A stretch of 64,000 nucleotides of DNA. It comes from Auriscalpium vulgare. Taxonomy: Eukaryota > Basidiomycota > Agaricomycetes > Russulales > Auriscalpiaceae. The stretch spans positions 1 through 64,000 of the forward strand of contig JAHBBC010000051.1 in assembly GCA_019915015.1 (NCBI GenBank), given 5' to 3'. Below the pieces are notes generated by a model. That model searched no databases. It had not been told where the DNA came from and worked only from the letters and a program-made list of their open reading frames with translations. The first letter of the stretch is position 1. Every line of letters begins with the position of its first letter. Both the position numbers and the translations under genes were made by a program. Positions 28,415-40,131 of the stretch are shown here, one piece after another.

Positions 28415-28552
28415 ATGGAATCACACATCCGCTTCAACGTGGAGGTTGCCCCTAGCAACGTGGAGGTTGCCCCTAGTCGCGTTGTGGTGTGTGTCGTGCC
28501 GTTTGCTTACGATTTCGTTGCGCTGACTTTGTTGCACGCAGGTACTCACGCT
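28415..28552 (+). pseudogene. Possible truncated first exon of a small gene
   Basis: ATG 28415 opens MESHIRFNVEVAPS with an exact 20-bp tandem duplication (AACGTGGAGGTTGCCCCTAG), then a GTGTGT donor and a CACGCAG acceptor near 28541. Downstream the sequence is the antisense of the zinc-finger gene, so this is either a gene head fused to foreign sequence or a chance frame. Confidence 0.25.
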
Positions 28553-29420
28553 GGTGGTGTCTCCTGCCGGGATCGCGGTCGGGGACTTGCACGGTCTCGC
28601 AGCACTCAGCGGATTCGACACGCTTGGGACCGTACAGATTTTTCCAGCGGTAGAGCTTCACCTGTTTCCAATATACGACACTCTTGTCTTCATCCGAGAG
28701 CGAAGAGAATGCGGCACCATCGAAAAGCGTGTTTGCAAGTGTCGTCAATGTAGGGCCGCCGCCGCCGATCTGCGATGTGCGACGTAGATATATCCCGACC
28801 TTTTCGTTCGACGAAGCCCTCAAGCCAACGCAAGGCTTGTCTACCATGATCACAGTGGCGCGCTTTCCCTTGGGCGGAGCACCTCCCCAGAAAGCTTCCA
28901 GCCGGTGGGATTTCGCAGGTGCCGTGCGGGGACATAGAGGGACGTGATCCTTAAAAGCCTTCACTTGGAAAGGCTGGGTCATTAGCTTCTCTTCCTCGCA
29001 TCCGGAGCACCAGACATATCGGACATTGTCTTGGTTGAATTGAGCTTGAGCGTCGAGTTCACGAATCTTGGCGACAAAGACGTCGTAGCGCCGACGATCT
29101 CTTACTGAAAGAGTTGAAGGGGACAGGATAGATGAGTTTGCAGCGCGCGTTCTGATAGACAATGCTGAATTTCCCACTGCAGCTTTAAGGCTGGGCGCAA
29201 CACGTGGGCGCTTCGCCTCGATAGCTAGCGAGTCGTTCGAGCGCTTGTGCTTTGTTGGCTTCGACCACTCTGCTCTCTCCTTCCCATCCCCCAAAGACCT
29301 CGAGCTTGCATCCGTTTCACTTCCACTGCCGACCCGCAACTTCTGTTTGACCCAACAACTGCTTTCTGTGCCTTCTTCAACGTATTCTTGGGACTCGGCG
29401 GCCTCTTGAAGATACCCCAT
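28473..29420 (-). CDS. Hypothetical protein with a putative BED/CCHC-like zinc finger
   Basis: ATG at 29420 (MGYLQEAAES). Ser/Lys-rich N-terminus, then a central block RRRYDVFVAKIRELD followed by WCSGC (C-x2-C) and, 19 residues on, HVPLC (H-x3-C), a cysteine/histidine pattern also seen in repeated mushroom proteins linked to transposons. The second half contains a conserved-looking VYWKQVKLYRWKNLYG. A donor site (GTGAGT) near 28547 suggests an intron before the printed stop, so the true C-terminus is uncertain. It may be part of a mobile element. Confidence 0.45.
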   Translation of the reverse strand: MGYLQEAAESQEYVEEGTESSCWVKQKLRVGSGSETDASSRSLGDGKERAEWSKPTKHKRSNDSLAIEAKRPRVAPSLKAAVGNSALSIRTRAANSSILSPSTLSVRDRRRYDVFVAKIRELDAQAQFNQDNVRYVWCSGCEEEKLMTQPFQVKAFKDHVPLCPRTAPAKSHRLEAFWGGAPPKGKRATVIMVDKPCVGLRASSNEKVGIYLRRTSQIGGGGPTLTTLANTLFDGAAFSSLSDEDKSVVYWKQVKLYRWKNLYGPKRVESAECCETVQVPDRDPGRRHHQREYLRATKSAQRNRKQTARHTPQRD

Positions 29421-30540
29421 ACCTTCGGTGACTGACGACGTGGCGATGGTGCGGCAGCGATATCTTCATTAGATGGGGATCTCGACCGAAAATCTGCATT
29501 GGAGGATGCAGACGCGAAGTCGGAGGGGGAGTATCGATGAGCATGTAAATGCCATGGGCTCTGTCCTCTACGGGAGGTGACAATAATGTTAGCGAGCTTG
29601 ACAAATGATTGAATCCTCGACAGGATGTAAGTATTACGATGGCACTTTTACGCCTGGGGGAGCCTGTTTTCATGCCAGTGGAGCGCAGTCATGGGCAACA
29701 GCTGTCCGTCGCGGACGGACGGACGGACGGCTCGCGGCACTCCTACGCAATCACGTGACCTATATGAGGTGGCCTGCGAGCGTCCGTCCGGGACGGACGC
29801 GCACACCTCCACCCCAGGATAGCGACCTTGACACATTCTGAAATCCTCGAGAGCATGCGTCACGATAAGCCCTGTTTACGCGCCATATCAGGTAAAGGTT
29901 GTTATCATGCCGGCGGAGCGCAGCCAAAATATGTGGGCAAACGGCTCGCGGCTCTCATGCAAAATCACGTGACCTGTCTGGGGTGGTCTGGGAGCGTCCG
30001 TCCCGGACGGACGCGCCCATCCCCTCAGAGCGACCTCAACAACCCATCCCACGGAGCATTGCCAAACCCCCGCCTTAGCAACAACCACCGCTTTCGAGGT
30101 GTTGAATAGCGAATTATGGTGGCGGAATACCTTAATTTCCCCTGCTTGGAAGGTGTCAACTATTGTGATGTTTCAGGCCCGTTTACATTCCTCTCTGCGC
30201 TATGTTTATATCTCGCCGCGCGCTGCGCGGTCCGTCCTCGACGTTCATCCTGCGTGACATGATGGTGCGACAACACTTGTTTGGAACTAGACTTAAAACC
30301 ACTTGTACCTAAGCCACCTTCACCATATAGACCGTACAGCGCCACCTCTTTATCTTTAGCCCTTGAAGCTACCTCCTCCCAAGCCGCGAGTATCGCATTT
30401 GTCATCCGAGGTGTGCGCGTTCGTCCTGGGCGGACGCTCCCACACCAACTCATGCAGCCTATCCACCGGGCTCACAGCGTCCTGTCCAATCAGCGTCTGG
30501 ATTGCTTGCAGGGTGGTAATCGCTAGGGGCGAAATGATTC
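29421..30540. repeat. Intergenic block with palindromes and E-box-like sites
   Basis: No gene seen. Three GTCCGTCC-n-GGACGGAC palindromes (29704-29720, 29781-29799, 29995-30013) and a degenerate one near 30411 lie here. The latter two of the exact ones share a longer context containing GCTCGCGGC and ATCACGTGACC. Low-level tandem duplication explains the similarity. Confidence 0.6.
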
Positions 30541-30620
30541 ATAATATAACATACATCCGCATCCCATGTAGCTCTCCCACTCTGTGTAAGTATGTAAAAG
30601 GACCGATATACTTACAGAAT

Positions 30621-33600
30621 TCATGGGCGGCTCGACTTTGGTCCCTTGCGGATTGCCCCGAGTGGACCCATTTCCTTCGTAGCCTGCATGAAGTCGTCGT
30701 CGGTCGTGAGGTTCCGACGTCCACGACCCGCCTTTTTTTTGGGTGGGCTGCTAACCCTTGGTGAGTCGGGGCGTTTGCGTTTGACTTCCTCAACTGTCCT
30801 GGAGGACGTGGTTCCAGCGCCGACGTCGTCGGCCATTTGGGAAGAGGATACCATGTCGAGTGTTCGGTTAAGATGAGGCTCGGCCCATTGGAGACCAGGC
30901 GACTCCGCCCTGTAGTCCAAGTCCCATGTCGAAGCCGCTGAGGGGCCGGACGACGGGCTCCTGGTTGGGGGAAGGGAGGGCGAGCAGAAGTTGTCTGCCA
31001 CAAGGTGCTCGCGCAGTACAGAAATCTCCTCATTTGTGCTCTCAGCGGGAGAGTTGGGACCGCGCAAGCTGCTGGTAGGGGGAGGGGTCCTGGTCCCCGG
31101 GCCGGAAGGGTAGCCGGGTGCGCGCGTGGCTGTCGGCTCCGGCACGGCAGTTCCTTGGCGTGACTCCGTAGCGGCCTCATTTTCATTGGGCGTGTCGTCA
31201 TAGCCCGATGGTTTGGACATCTCGAGTGCTGCAGAGGCAGGGGTAGTGTGCAACGGCGTGCTGGTCCTGGTGCCGGATGGGGAGGGTGCGCGTGTGCCGG
31301 TCGGATCTGGCACATCGGATGGTTTGCATGACTCCCAAGTGACCTGATTGGCATTGGTCGTATCGTCAGAGCCCGATGGTTTGGACACCTCGAGAGCTGG
31401 AGGCGTCGTCGAGGTACTGGATGGTCGGCTTGCAGCTGTGGCATGGCCAGCTTTGTCTACTCTGGAACCTTTGGACGATGCTTTCTGTTTGTCACGCTTC
31501 GCCCGCTTCTTCGGCTTAGGTAGAGATTCGTGCGAGTCGTCGTCGTCCATATTGCCTTCCAAGAAGTCCAAGAAGGTTAGACGAAAATGTTCCATCGCAT
31601 GCCGGATTCGACGTACCTCTTGGTGGTGCGCCTTTAACAAATGCATCTTGTAAGATGTGCTTGTCAAAAGACAGGTTGTTGAGGAAGACGTCTGGGGTCC
31701 TGTTGGCAATGAGGCGGTAGATGTACACCTGCTTGGATTGAGGTTGCCGCCAAACCCTCCCAATGAGCTGCTGATCCAGCATAACGGTCCAAAGCACATC
31801 CTGAAAGTATTCAGCGTGCGCTGAGAAAGTGCTTAGCTGACGACATACAATGATAATGAGTATGTTTGCGAATGCCATGTTCAACCCGACGGAGCCTACG
31901 GAAGACATCAACAACACTGGGCACTTGGGGTCCGCCTCAAACGTCTTGAGTGTTTTTGCGCGCACTGCTGCGCTAACGTTGCCAGTGATCGACATATAGT
32001 TAATGCCGAAAGCTTTGAGGACCTGAATTTCGCAGAGTTCTCAGCCGACTAAAATAAAATCCTAAATTTGCCGCTTACTGTCTCGATCAGTGGGAAAGAG
32101 CTGACGAAGTAGGCATAAACTATTATCTTATCCCCACCCGAGGCGGGGTTAGTGATGGCCTTAGGCGCATTGAATTGCTTGGTCTGAGAATCGTTGTAGG
32201 ACAGACTCTTCGCGCCTGGGGTGGAGATATGGTGCACTATGATCTCCAGCAGGGCGTGCATCTTGGCTGATGGATCTTTCAGATAGGCGTCCCGCGTCGC
32301 CGGAATGTCGGCTGTTGATACGTCATCGCAGAGTCGGTGAAGGACAACCTGGCGGATAGAGAGGTAGAAACGCTACGAGGTATCAGCTGGTATCAGCAAC
32401 AGGGCATGCTCAAATCCGATAACTTGAATGCTGTGAATGCCAGGTATTTATTTCGCCATCACAGGGATTTTCGCCGACAACGTCTCGCGCGGCTGTGCTG
32501 TCGTATTCCGTCCAGCACGACCGCCCCATACGCAGGGCTAGCACCTCCCGCCAGTGCCTACCCTCCCGCGTGTCCGTCCAGGACGGACAGCGTGGGCGGC
32601 GGTGCATGAGACAACACGCCGTTACGTACTCAGAGGACCACCTCCCGCGTGTCCGTCCAGGACGGACACTGAACGCTCACGAGGGAGATGGCAAGCAATG
32701 ACTTGAATGGAGTAAAGCACTCACCGTGCGGAATTGCTTCAGGGCTGTAGGGTTATTTTCTGCCTCCACTGCGGTGAGACGTTCGAGGTTTTCGTACTCG
32801 GGAGGGAACAAGTCGACCAGCCACTGGACCTCCTGATACGGTGGAAGGCCGGATATTGGCTTGCTCTCGTTGTCCAAGGAAGTCGCGGTACGTCTGATAA
32901 CCGCGCCGTCGAAGTACTCCCGTACCTTACTGATCGCTGTTTGTGCAGCATGTGCGGCCTCTGACACTGGTGCTTCTGTAGCATCGCCGTGGACGACTCC
33001 ACGCACAACCTCGAGCCCGTCCTGGCTTTTGTGCTTCTGGCGATCTCGCTTGGCAGCGGCGTTGATGTCTGAGGTGAGGGACCGCAGGATCAATGTTGAC
33101 TCCTCGCTACACCCCGGGAGCCCAAGGACACGACCGAGGTACCACAGGTCCTGCAATGGCTCAGTGAAGTCGTGCAGGTCAGGACCACGGTAGCTCACTG
33201 ATAATTTGTTCTGGATCGGGGTGGCTGTCATCGCAATGAAGATTTTGCAGTGCTTCTCCAACGAGCGGGCAGCCCAGTGATTGCCGTTCAGCCGGCGTGC
33301 TTCGTGCGCCTCATCGTACGCAGTGACGAGAAATGTCTGCGCGAAAATCGTATTCTTCTCCGCGTCGAGTCCAATACCAGGGTTCTTCATGGGGTACCCT
33401 TTTTCGTCCCTCTTGCCTGTTCCGTACAGTTTTTTGGCATCCGCCACGACAGCCTTGAGATGCAGCTGAATGGGTGGACATACATCGTCGTGGGGCGGTG
33501 GACGTACCGAGTGAGATGCAACATACACGCGCTTGTGTGGGGGCAGCTTGGCTTGTTCTTCGAGGGCGTCGACCCATTGCTCTCTTTTGTGGGGGGTTCC

Positions 33601-35242
33601 CGTCCAAGGGATAACGTCCAGGCTACCAGGCTTGAGGAAGCGGCGGGCTTCGTCACAGACCTGACTGACCAGGCCAGGAGGCACCACAATGAGGAAGGGA
33701 GTGGCTGGCAGGGTGCCCGATTTGCCAGATCTGTCCTTCCATGCTACGGTGCACTGGGTTAGGGATGGTAAACTACAGGCGCAGAATGGTGCGACTTACT
33801 CCACTCTCCCGGATATGAGCCATGCTTGCAGTGGTATTCCCGGTAGAAATCAAGCATAGCGAAGAGCCCAATAACCTGAAGGGTCTTCCCCAATCCGACA
33901 TCGTCCATAAGCAGCACTGGGCTCGATGTGCTTGCACGCGTCAGCATCCTGTGAATACCAACAACTTGATGCCAGCGCGGACGGAGCGGCTCGCCATTGT
34001 CGTCAAACCAGGCGTCGTCGCCTCTAGTGTGAACCCCGGCTGGGTCATACTTGGCATTGAAGAGGGGAATACAGTCCTTGACCCCCAGGAGCTTCCATAG
34101 GTCGTCCATCGACTTTGTTTGATACTGCTCCACCCCGCTGTCCCAGTCGACAGGTGCCGCACGGTCGACGTCAATGTCGGGCAAGGATGCCTCAGCGTGC
34201 ACATCTGACATGAGGGAGGATATGGCGGACGCGAGCGACTCTGCGTCTTCAGCGCTGGAAAGCAATTTCAACGCGTCGCGTAGAGCTTTTGGCAAGGCTG
34301 TGCATGTTCGTCAGTGTCAAGAGCACCCATGAGCCAAGGAGAGCTTACAGGATGGGACGGCACCGGGGCCTGTCTGCAGCTCTTCTCGAATGTGAATGAG
34401 ATTCTCCTTGTGGCGCTCAAGAACGCCTTCTGACTCGCCCCAGATGTCGACAATATGTTGCAATTTCCGTTGCTTTGCGGCATAGCCGCGCAGGACGGCT
34501 CTTGTGACGTCACCTCCGGGTGAGGATAGGGCTGCACCCGGGATGAGTTGGCGGACAGTAAATGTGAAACCAAGCCTACTCACACGCCCAGGTGTCGTCG
34601 AGCTCTTCCGTTATGCTCTTTGCTCTCGCCTTGTCGCGCCCGAATTTTTTACGGAAGGCGTTCCACATGGCGGCCACCACCGAGGACAAAAACTCCTGCA
34701 CCTCCCGCTTGGGCAGGGGCATCGGTTTTGTTGGGTCGTTCATTGCGTCCTTACCAAATAAAGCTTCGGCAATTGCCGGGTACATGGCGGCCACCCCGGA
34801 GTACTCCATCTCTGGGAAGTCGCTCTTCGTGATGTCATAAGCGTAGCGACTGGGGTGAATATGACCTGCGTACCTCGATATTCTCCACGATCTGGGGGGG
34901 AGTACGATCCGCATCCGCGAGGATTTGTTCCAACACGACGTCAACCCCCCACTGGTCCCAGCGGTCACGACAGAACTTCGTCCACCCTTCACGACCCGCT
35001 TTGTCATTGTTGTTCCTTGCGCGGCTGAAAAGTAATGGGTTTTCAGCAGCCCAGAACTTCTGGGCGTATGCTGTGATCTGTTCCAGCTGGGTAGGAGTGA
35101 GGCCCAGCTCTCTTGCGTCGGCCGCGGGTAGATACGGAGGTATGATTTTCCCAGTCCGCTCCTGCCATTCGGGCCACTCCCAAACACCGGAGTGGCGACT
35201 GAGCTGGAGCAGGGCGTGGCTCGGCGTGAATGTAGGCATCAT
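30621..35242 (-). CDS. SNF2-family helicase-like ATPase, paralogue 1
   Basis: About eight or nine exons from ATG 35242 (35239 is an alternative). N-terminal helical region (35242-34590). Motif I LMDDVGLGKTLQV at about 33880; motif Ia near 33680 (FLIVVPPGL); motif II YDEAHEARR (about 33315); motif III AMTATPIQN (about 33225). After the 376-bp intron (32724-32349) come the second RecA lobe with SITGNVSA, motif V SSVGSVGLNMA and motif VI QQLIGRVWRQPQ (about 31750). The C-terminal tail (31600-30621) is Pro/Ser-rich and basic, probably disordered, with KKRAKRDKQK and KRKRPDSP as likely nuclear signals. All ATPase motifs are intact. It is divergent from the gene at 35404. A role in chromatin remodelling or DNA repair is inferred from family only. 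Confidence 0.8.
32349..32724 (-). repeat. Expanded SNF2 intron carrying palindromes
   Basis: This phase-0 intron (GTGAGTG..CCAG) is 376 bp, while most introns here are 48-62 bp. It contains two exact TGTCCGTCCAGGACGGACA copies (32571-32589, 32650-32668), both preceded by CCTCCCGCG. The equivalent intron of the second SNF2 gene is 610 bp and contains the same motif. Confidence 0.75.
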
Positions 35243-35403
35243 ATTTCTTACTGCCACGGAACGGCGGCTTATTTATACGTTCGGACCGCATGTACTCCGG
35301 ATCAAAACATTGTCTGCAGGGTTGATGGCCGTGCTACCCTGCCCCTGGGAAGGATGATATAAAAAGGGAGCAACGAAAACCCTAAGCTCCTCTGAATAGC
35401 AGC
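35243..35403. promoter_or_regulatory. Bidirectional promoter
   Basis: 161 bp separate the start codons of the SNF2 gene (minus) and the 875-aa gene (plus). On the minus strand TATAAAT at 35277-35271 lies about 30 bp from the SNF2 start; on the plus strand TATAAAAA at 35358-35365 lies about 40 bp from ATG 35404. Two back-to-back TATA boxes suggest co-expression. Confidence 0.7.
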
Positions 35404-38093
35404 ATGGCCGCCCCCAGAGCACCCCATGAAGACCTGCCCGAACGTCAAGTCAGTCTAAAGACATTCGTCAAAGAAGCCGCCACTAGCCTTATGAGTGCCC
35501 AGCTGGTCGACGATGACGGGGAGGCAGAGGCTATTGTTGCCCAGGCCCGAGTTACCGAGTTCATCGATCTCGTTTTGTGCGGGCACTGTGAGTTCGAGGA
35601 TGAAGACGGGGACGACGTGCTGCATCGCGTGCGTGTGAACGCTCGACAAGGCTTGGCCGCAACGGACCCGACGAACTTCACAGTAACCCGCGACCTGGAC
35701 TCGGCCCTCGGGATTACAAGGAACCTCCCCTTCTCCGTACCATTCTCGTTTTATCCTGTCCCACCTCTCAAGAATATTTTGAGCACCCCCGTTCATCTCA
35801 AAGGACCCGTGGCCGACGAGGTAAGTAATTTTGTGGATAGCCCGTCGTCGTTACTAAAAACGTCACAGAACGGCGAAGAAATTGACGTCCCCCTTCACAA
35901 GATCCCCAACATTTGCATCGGCAAATTCGGCACCAGGCACCAAACTCGCGCATTCTTTCCCAGCTTGTACAAGAAAGTGGAGAAAGTGACTCAGGCCCAA
36001 ATGAGGAGATGGTACGACGAGTGCGTCCGACCTGCTTTGCAAGCGGTAGCGCCGGAGAGGATGGCCCACTGGCCACCAGATTATGACTCCGCCATGCGGC
36101 TGGACAGAGACGTAAGGGGCATGATCCACCTGGGTACCGTGGACATCCCCAGCGACGAACTGGTTGCGTTCACTCAGGCCCTGCGCGACAGGTGCGAAGC
36201 TCACTCAGACTTCGAGGACGTTTATTTCGGTCATGAGATCAGAGGTCTCAAGGAAGCGCATACACATCACCCTTCGGACCACAACGCGCGCGCACGAGCC
36301 CTTGCCGACTTCACTTCGTGTCTCGACATGGGACGCATCAACGACGACGAGTGGTGGGTCGATGTAGCCCTGGAGATCCACAGCAGGGCCGCAGGCGTCG
36401 TGCAGTGGCTGGACACCGCGCCCACCCAGATTCTCAAAGAGGTCCTTCCCCATGCCACGGACGGCCAAATCGAGAGACTGCGGAGGGGCAGGCGGTTCTA
36501 CACAGACACTGTTGCCCAGATCGGAGATTTTGCCGGCTTTCGAGTGGAGCCCGGCGCTGCCGGCACCCAAGATGGCGTCCAGTACATCAATGTGTACACC
36601 ACGGACAAGGCAGTAACGTACCAGTTGCACCATGGGTTGTGGAGGAGGCGCAGTGCCAAGGATACCTTACCGACCGAGATCGCTCGGTTGACCGCGGACA
36701 TTGAGAGGATGAAGGAGACGTATCAGTCGTGCACGGGGCTCAATCCACAAGTTGGGACTGCCAGGCTGGAGATCCGTGTTCGGATGTGCGATGCGTCAGA
36801 CGTACTGCGGGGCCTGCCCGACAGGATACTCAGGGAGTGCGTCGCGGTCGTGCCACCCAACGTCTGGTGGTAAGTCTCGCAACCTGCCGCTTCTACGTAT
36901 GCATTCTGATCCCCGCCAACTATCCACACAGGATGTTCAAGGTGTACCGACTTTCTGGCCTGTTCCTCGTCCTGAAGGCATTCCAGGACACGCCCAACAA
37001 AGCTGTTCGTTCAATCCCAGAGGCGCTCACGCTTGGGGCAATCATCATCTACATGCTGAATGCTCTAAATTACCGCCCTCAGGCAAGCGAGGACGAGGTC
37101 GAGCTCCTAGACTGGTGCTGTTATCACCAGCCCAGAGAGGTACAAGGAGAAGACGTCGAGGACGACCGGGACTGGGAGCCGCTTCACTACCAGTTTGGCG
37201 TATACTTCATATCCGGTATCGTGGAGCAGAGCGGTGTGCCGCGGATGTACTATCGCATGGTAGTGCCGAACGATGTGCTCCGAAAGCTGTACGGCGTAGA
37301 CACAATGGCGGACCTCAGGGCGGCATTCCATCTCTCCGTTACCCGCGCAGACAAGTCGTTCATTAACCAGACTCGCACGAAAAACCGCCGTCGAAACCGT
37401 CGAAACCTCCTCACTCTGGTGGATCCCGATCAGCTCCCACTGGCGTCGTTCAACCTGGACGAGGACAGTATACCAATGCAGCCACTTGCTCAAGCCGCAG
37501 GAGACGACGTTGAGGATGATGGCGTTGCCAGGGACGACGAAGATGGTCTGAACAACACTGTATCGCAGATCTGGGCTACCTTCGCCTTTGACCTCCTCGA
37601 TAACGGCCCAAACATGAAAGCGTCCTCAGCAGGAAGTTACATTACAATGTCCAGTGCCGACCGGGAGGGCGTGACGGACAACATATTCCGACAGACTGAC
37701 CTCTCAGGCGTTTTCCTGCGGGTTGCATTGAAAATGGTGACAGCCGAATCCTGGCATACCGTCCACTTCGATCACTGGTTTCCAGCTGAGATCCGGAAAA
37801 CCGCCTGGAGACAGAATTTCAATAACTTCCCATACTGGCAACGCTGGGTGAAATTGATCGACGGCCTCAGTCCAGAGGGCATCAGCAAGGTCAGGAACGC
37901 CATCTGGGTCCAAAAGTTCAGGGACCTTGTTTGGCTGCCGTTTTCGGAGGCCGGGCGGGCATGGCGGACCGGAGTCCAGAAGGACCCCAGGTTACGACAT
38001 TTGCCCCAGGGGGAAGAAGGGTTGCGATGTGTGTTGTTGGTGGTGAATGAGGGGACTAGGAAGACTTTGCAGGACTTCACGCTGAATGCGTAG
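35404..38093 (+). CDS. Large hypothetical protein paired with the SNF2 gene
   Basis: ATG 35404. One certain intron (36870-36931, 62 bp) and one probable 48-bp in-frame intron (35821-35868) give about 859-875 residues. The N-terminal third is acidic and helical. The middle has a conserved-looking charged block (WYDECVRPALQAV, GHEIRGLKEAHTHH). The C-terminal half begins MFKVYRLSGLFLVLKAF and includes an Arg-rich patch KNRRRNRRN and an acidic stretch before a Trp-rich end. I recognise no domain. Size, intron structure and unbroken frame indicate a functional gene. The shared promoter with a SNF2 ATPase suggests they work together, but this is inference. Confidence 0.65.
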
Positions 38094-38756
38094 AACACGG
38101 CGGAGGACGGGTTATATTGAATGTGATCATCATATTCGCAATGATAATGGGGCATGACGATCGCCCGCCTGTGTTCCATGCCAAGATTTGTCCGTCTGGG
38201 ACGGACGTCTGTGGGGGCGCCCACTAATCCAATCTTAGAACAGGCGGATACGGTGTGCTTCGATTACAACGCCGAGGCAAGCACCGTGTCAATCTTGGAC
38301 GGACAGTGAGGGGGGGCTCAGGGGTTAGGACGATCGCACGCCTGTTGGACGAGCCAAAGATTGTCCGTCCAGGACGGACGCCTGTGAGAGGGCCCACATA
38401 TCGTCTCTTAGGCGGTGTGTGTCGTTTACCAGACCGAGGCAGTCACCTTGTCCGTCTTGGACGCATTCCTTGCGGGCGTTTTATCACAAAGTCGCGCATG
38501 TCCGTCCCGGACGGACACTGCGGAGGGGCCGACGGATCGCGCGGATGCCAAACGCACAGGGTTTGGCACCGTGTGCGGGTCCGTCCCGGACGGACACTTT
38601 TGAACACTTCCTAAGGTGTGGTCAGCTCATTGAACCACCGAAAAACATATCCTCCGGCAGCACTCTGAAGCGATCGTGCACCTAGGTGCTTCAATAGGCA
38701 AGACAGAATGTAGCAGGATGTCAGTACATTGGAATTTTGGAAACTCCGGCGAAAGT
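38094..38756. repeat. Palindrome-bearing tandem repeats
   Basis: No gene seen. Palindrome copies lie at about 38190-38206, 38363-38379, 38499-38517 and 38579-38595, with degenerate halves near 38290 and 38450. The first two are embedded in a longer repeated unit (CGATCGC.CGCCTGT before, GTGAGAGGGC-like after). Confidence 0.7.
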
Positions 38757-38857
38757 TCAACCTAACCCTAGACCCTCAACCCTAGACCTAACCTAAACGG
38801 TTAGGCGCTGGGCGGGTGGGTTAGGAGTGGTGATGTCATCAGCTCTCGTGGGAGCTG
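38757..38857 (+). repeat. Internal remnant of the Penelope junction
   Basis: The degenerate telomeric repeats of 1331-1391 recur here, slightly shorter, followed by the same 60-70 bp (GGTTAGGCGCTGGGCGGGTG.. to ..CTCGTGGGAGCTG). Similarity stops before the ribozyme. It marks an old chromosome end or a relic of an eroded Penelope element about 38 kb from the present end. Confidence 0.75.
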
Positions 38858-38939
38858 GATAAGAGGCGCAGCATCTCGGCTCGCCCTCCCCAGCTTCCTC
38901 ACCTCTCCCACACCTCTTCAATCAGCGCGTTCGTGCATA

Positions 38940-39838
38940 ATGGCAACTGGGGTAAGCTATTGACCTCAGCGCCGTTGTTGCGACTGCTGATCGGCGCTCT
39001 ACAGGATACCTTGCAAGACGTGAATGTTGTCGTTGCAGGACACGGCACGGTGGACGTCGTTTTTAGGCCGGCAGACTTGGGAGCGGGCACGGTGCGTCCT
39101 TGCAGCTTCTTAGCATCCACGAGCTCTCGCTGATAGACGTCGTTGCTGCTTGTAGCACATCAGATTCCTTTCGATTCCTCGCGATGGTCCCAACCCCGCG
39201 CCCGCGCGCGATGGCCAACCCGCCATGCGTGCTATGCCCACTGAAGTGCGCGAAATCACCTCCAGCCGCCACACACTCGCTCCTGCTGCAGACCCTCCTC
39301 CTGCCGCCAGCGGCAGCCCTGCGCTGCTGGGCCAACCTATCGTGAACGCCCCGGCTCCCATCATCCACTGCGCCCCGCCGTCTCTGCGAGTCGCCAGCCC
39401 TGGGCACTCTCCCATAGACGTCGATCGTGCCGACTCCCCTGGATTGCAGGCGCACCATGAGGACCAAGAGTCAGACAAAGCAGAAGCCTCGGAGCACGAC
39501 AATTCGGGGCACGACAGCGACATCCCTCTTGACGACGACCCCAGCATGATGTTGCTCACGATGTCGCAGATGGCGCAGATGGGGGTGCACGGCTTGTCGG
39601 ACAGCGAGGTGGCCAGGTTGGGGCTCCCGCCCGGGATCTACGTGGATTTCTCGGAACAGCCTAACTTTGACGGCGGCGAGTCTAGCGCCAGGTAAGTGCC
39701 GTGCGTTTGCTTAGGGAATTCACTAATGCAATCCAATCTAGCGACGCCCATCTGCCGCCGTCGCAAGCGAACGCTGCGCGTGCGTTCCCCGTCAAAAAGC
39801 GGGCTGGTCGCAGGGTCCGCAATCCGAGGGGGGTCTGA
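38940..39838 (+). CDS. Hypothetical protein, paralogue of 27442-28312
   Basis: ATG 38940 with a four-codon first exon (MATG), a 53-bp intron, exon 2 (39005-39091) reading DTLQDVNVVVAGHGTVDVVF, then a GTGCGT donor. The following acceptor could not be fixed. From about 39225 a Pro/Asp/Ser-rich frame (EVREITSSRHTLAP.., IDVDRADSP) runs to a 48-bp intron near 39690 and ends in a basic tail KKRAGRRVRNPRGV at 39838. The short promoter includes the Penelope junction remnant. Function unknown; the tail suggests nuclear location. Confidence 0.5.
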
Positions 39839-40131
39839 GGAGCGGGGGAAGCGGCCCTCATAGCTAGGCACTTTTGCGACTGTGTGTAGATAACACTGCT
39901 TGAATTACTCGTCTTTGAATCGTCAACGCGGGTGCGCCCGCAGGAACAACGAACGGCGCATCCATTCAGAGCGCGCCCACGCCATCGCGCAATACGACGA
40001 CCCGACCATAACACATGCGATGATGCGCTCAACTCCCACCTCTACGCCGTACGCAAGGCGTGCCCGCGAACCGAGCATCTCGCCCTCCTGCCGTCCACAT
40101 TCTGCCCTCGCCGCCATTTAGAACGTATGAC

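Noticed and set aside
30539..31444. 301-codon Pro/Arg-rich minus frame
   Set aside because: Alternative frame of the SNF2 C-terminal tail; the frame containing KKRAKRDKQK continues from the ATPase exons.
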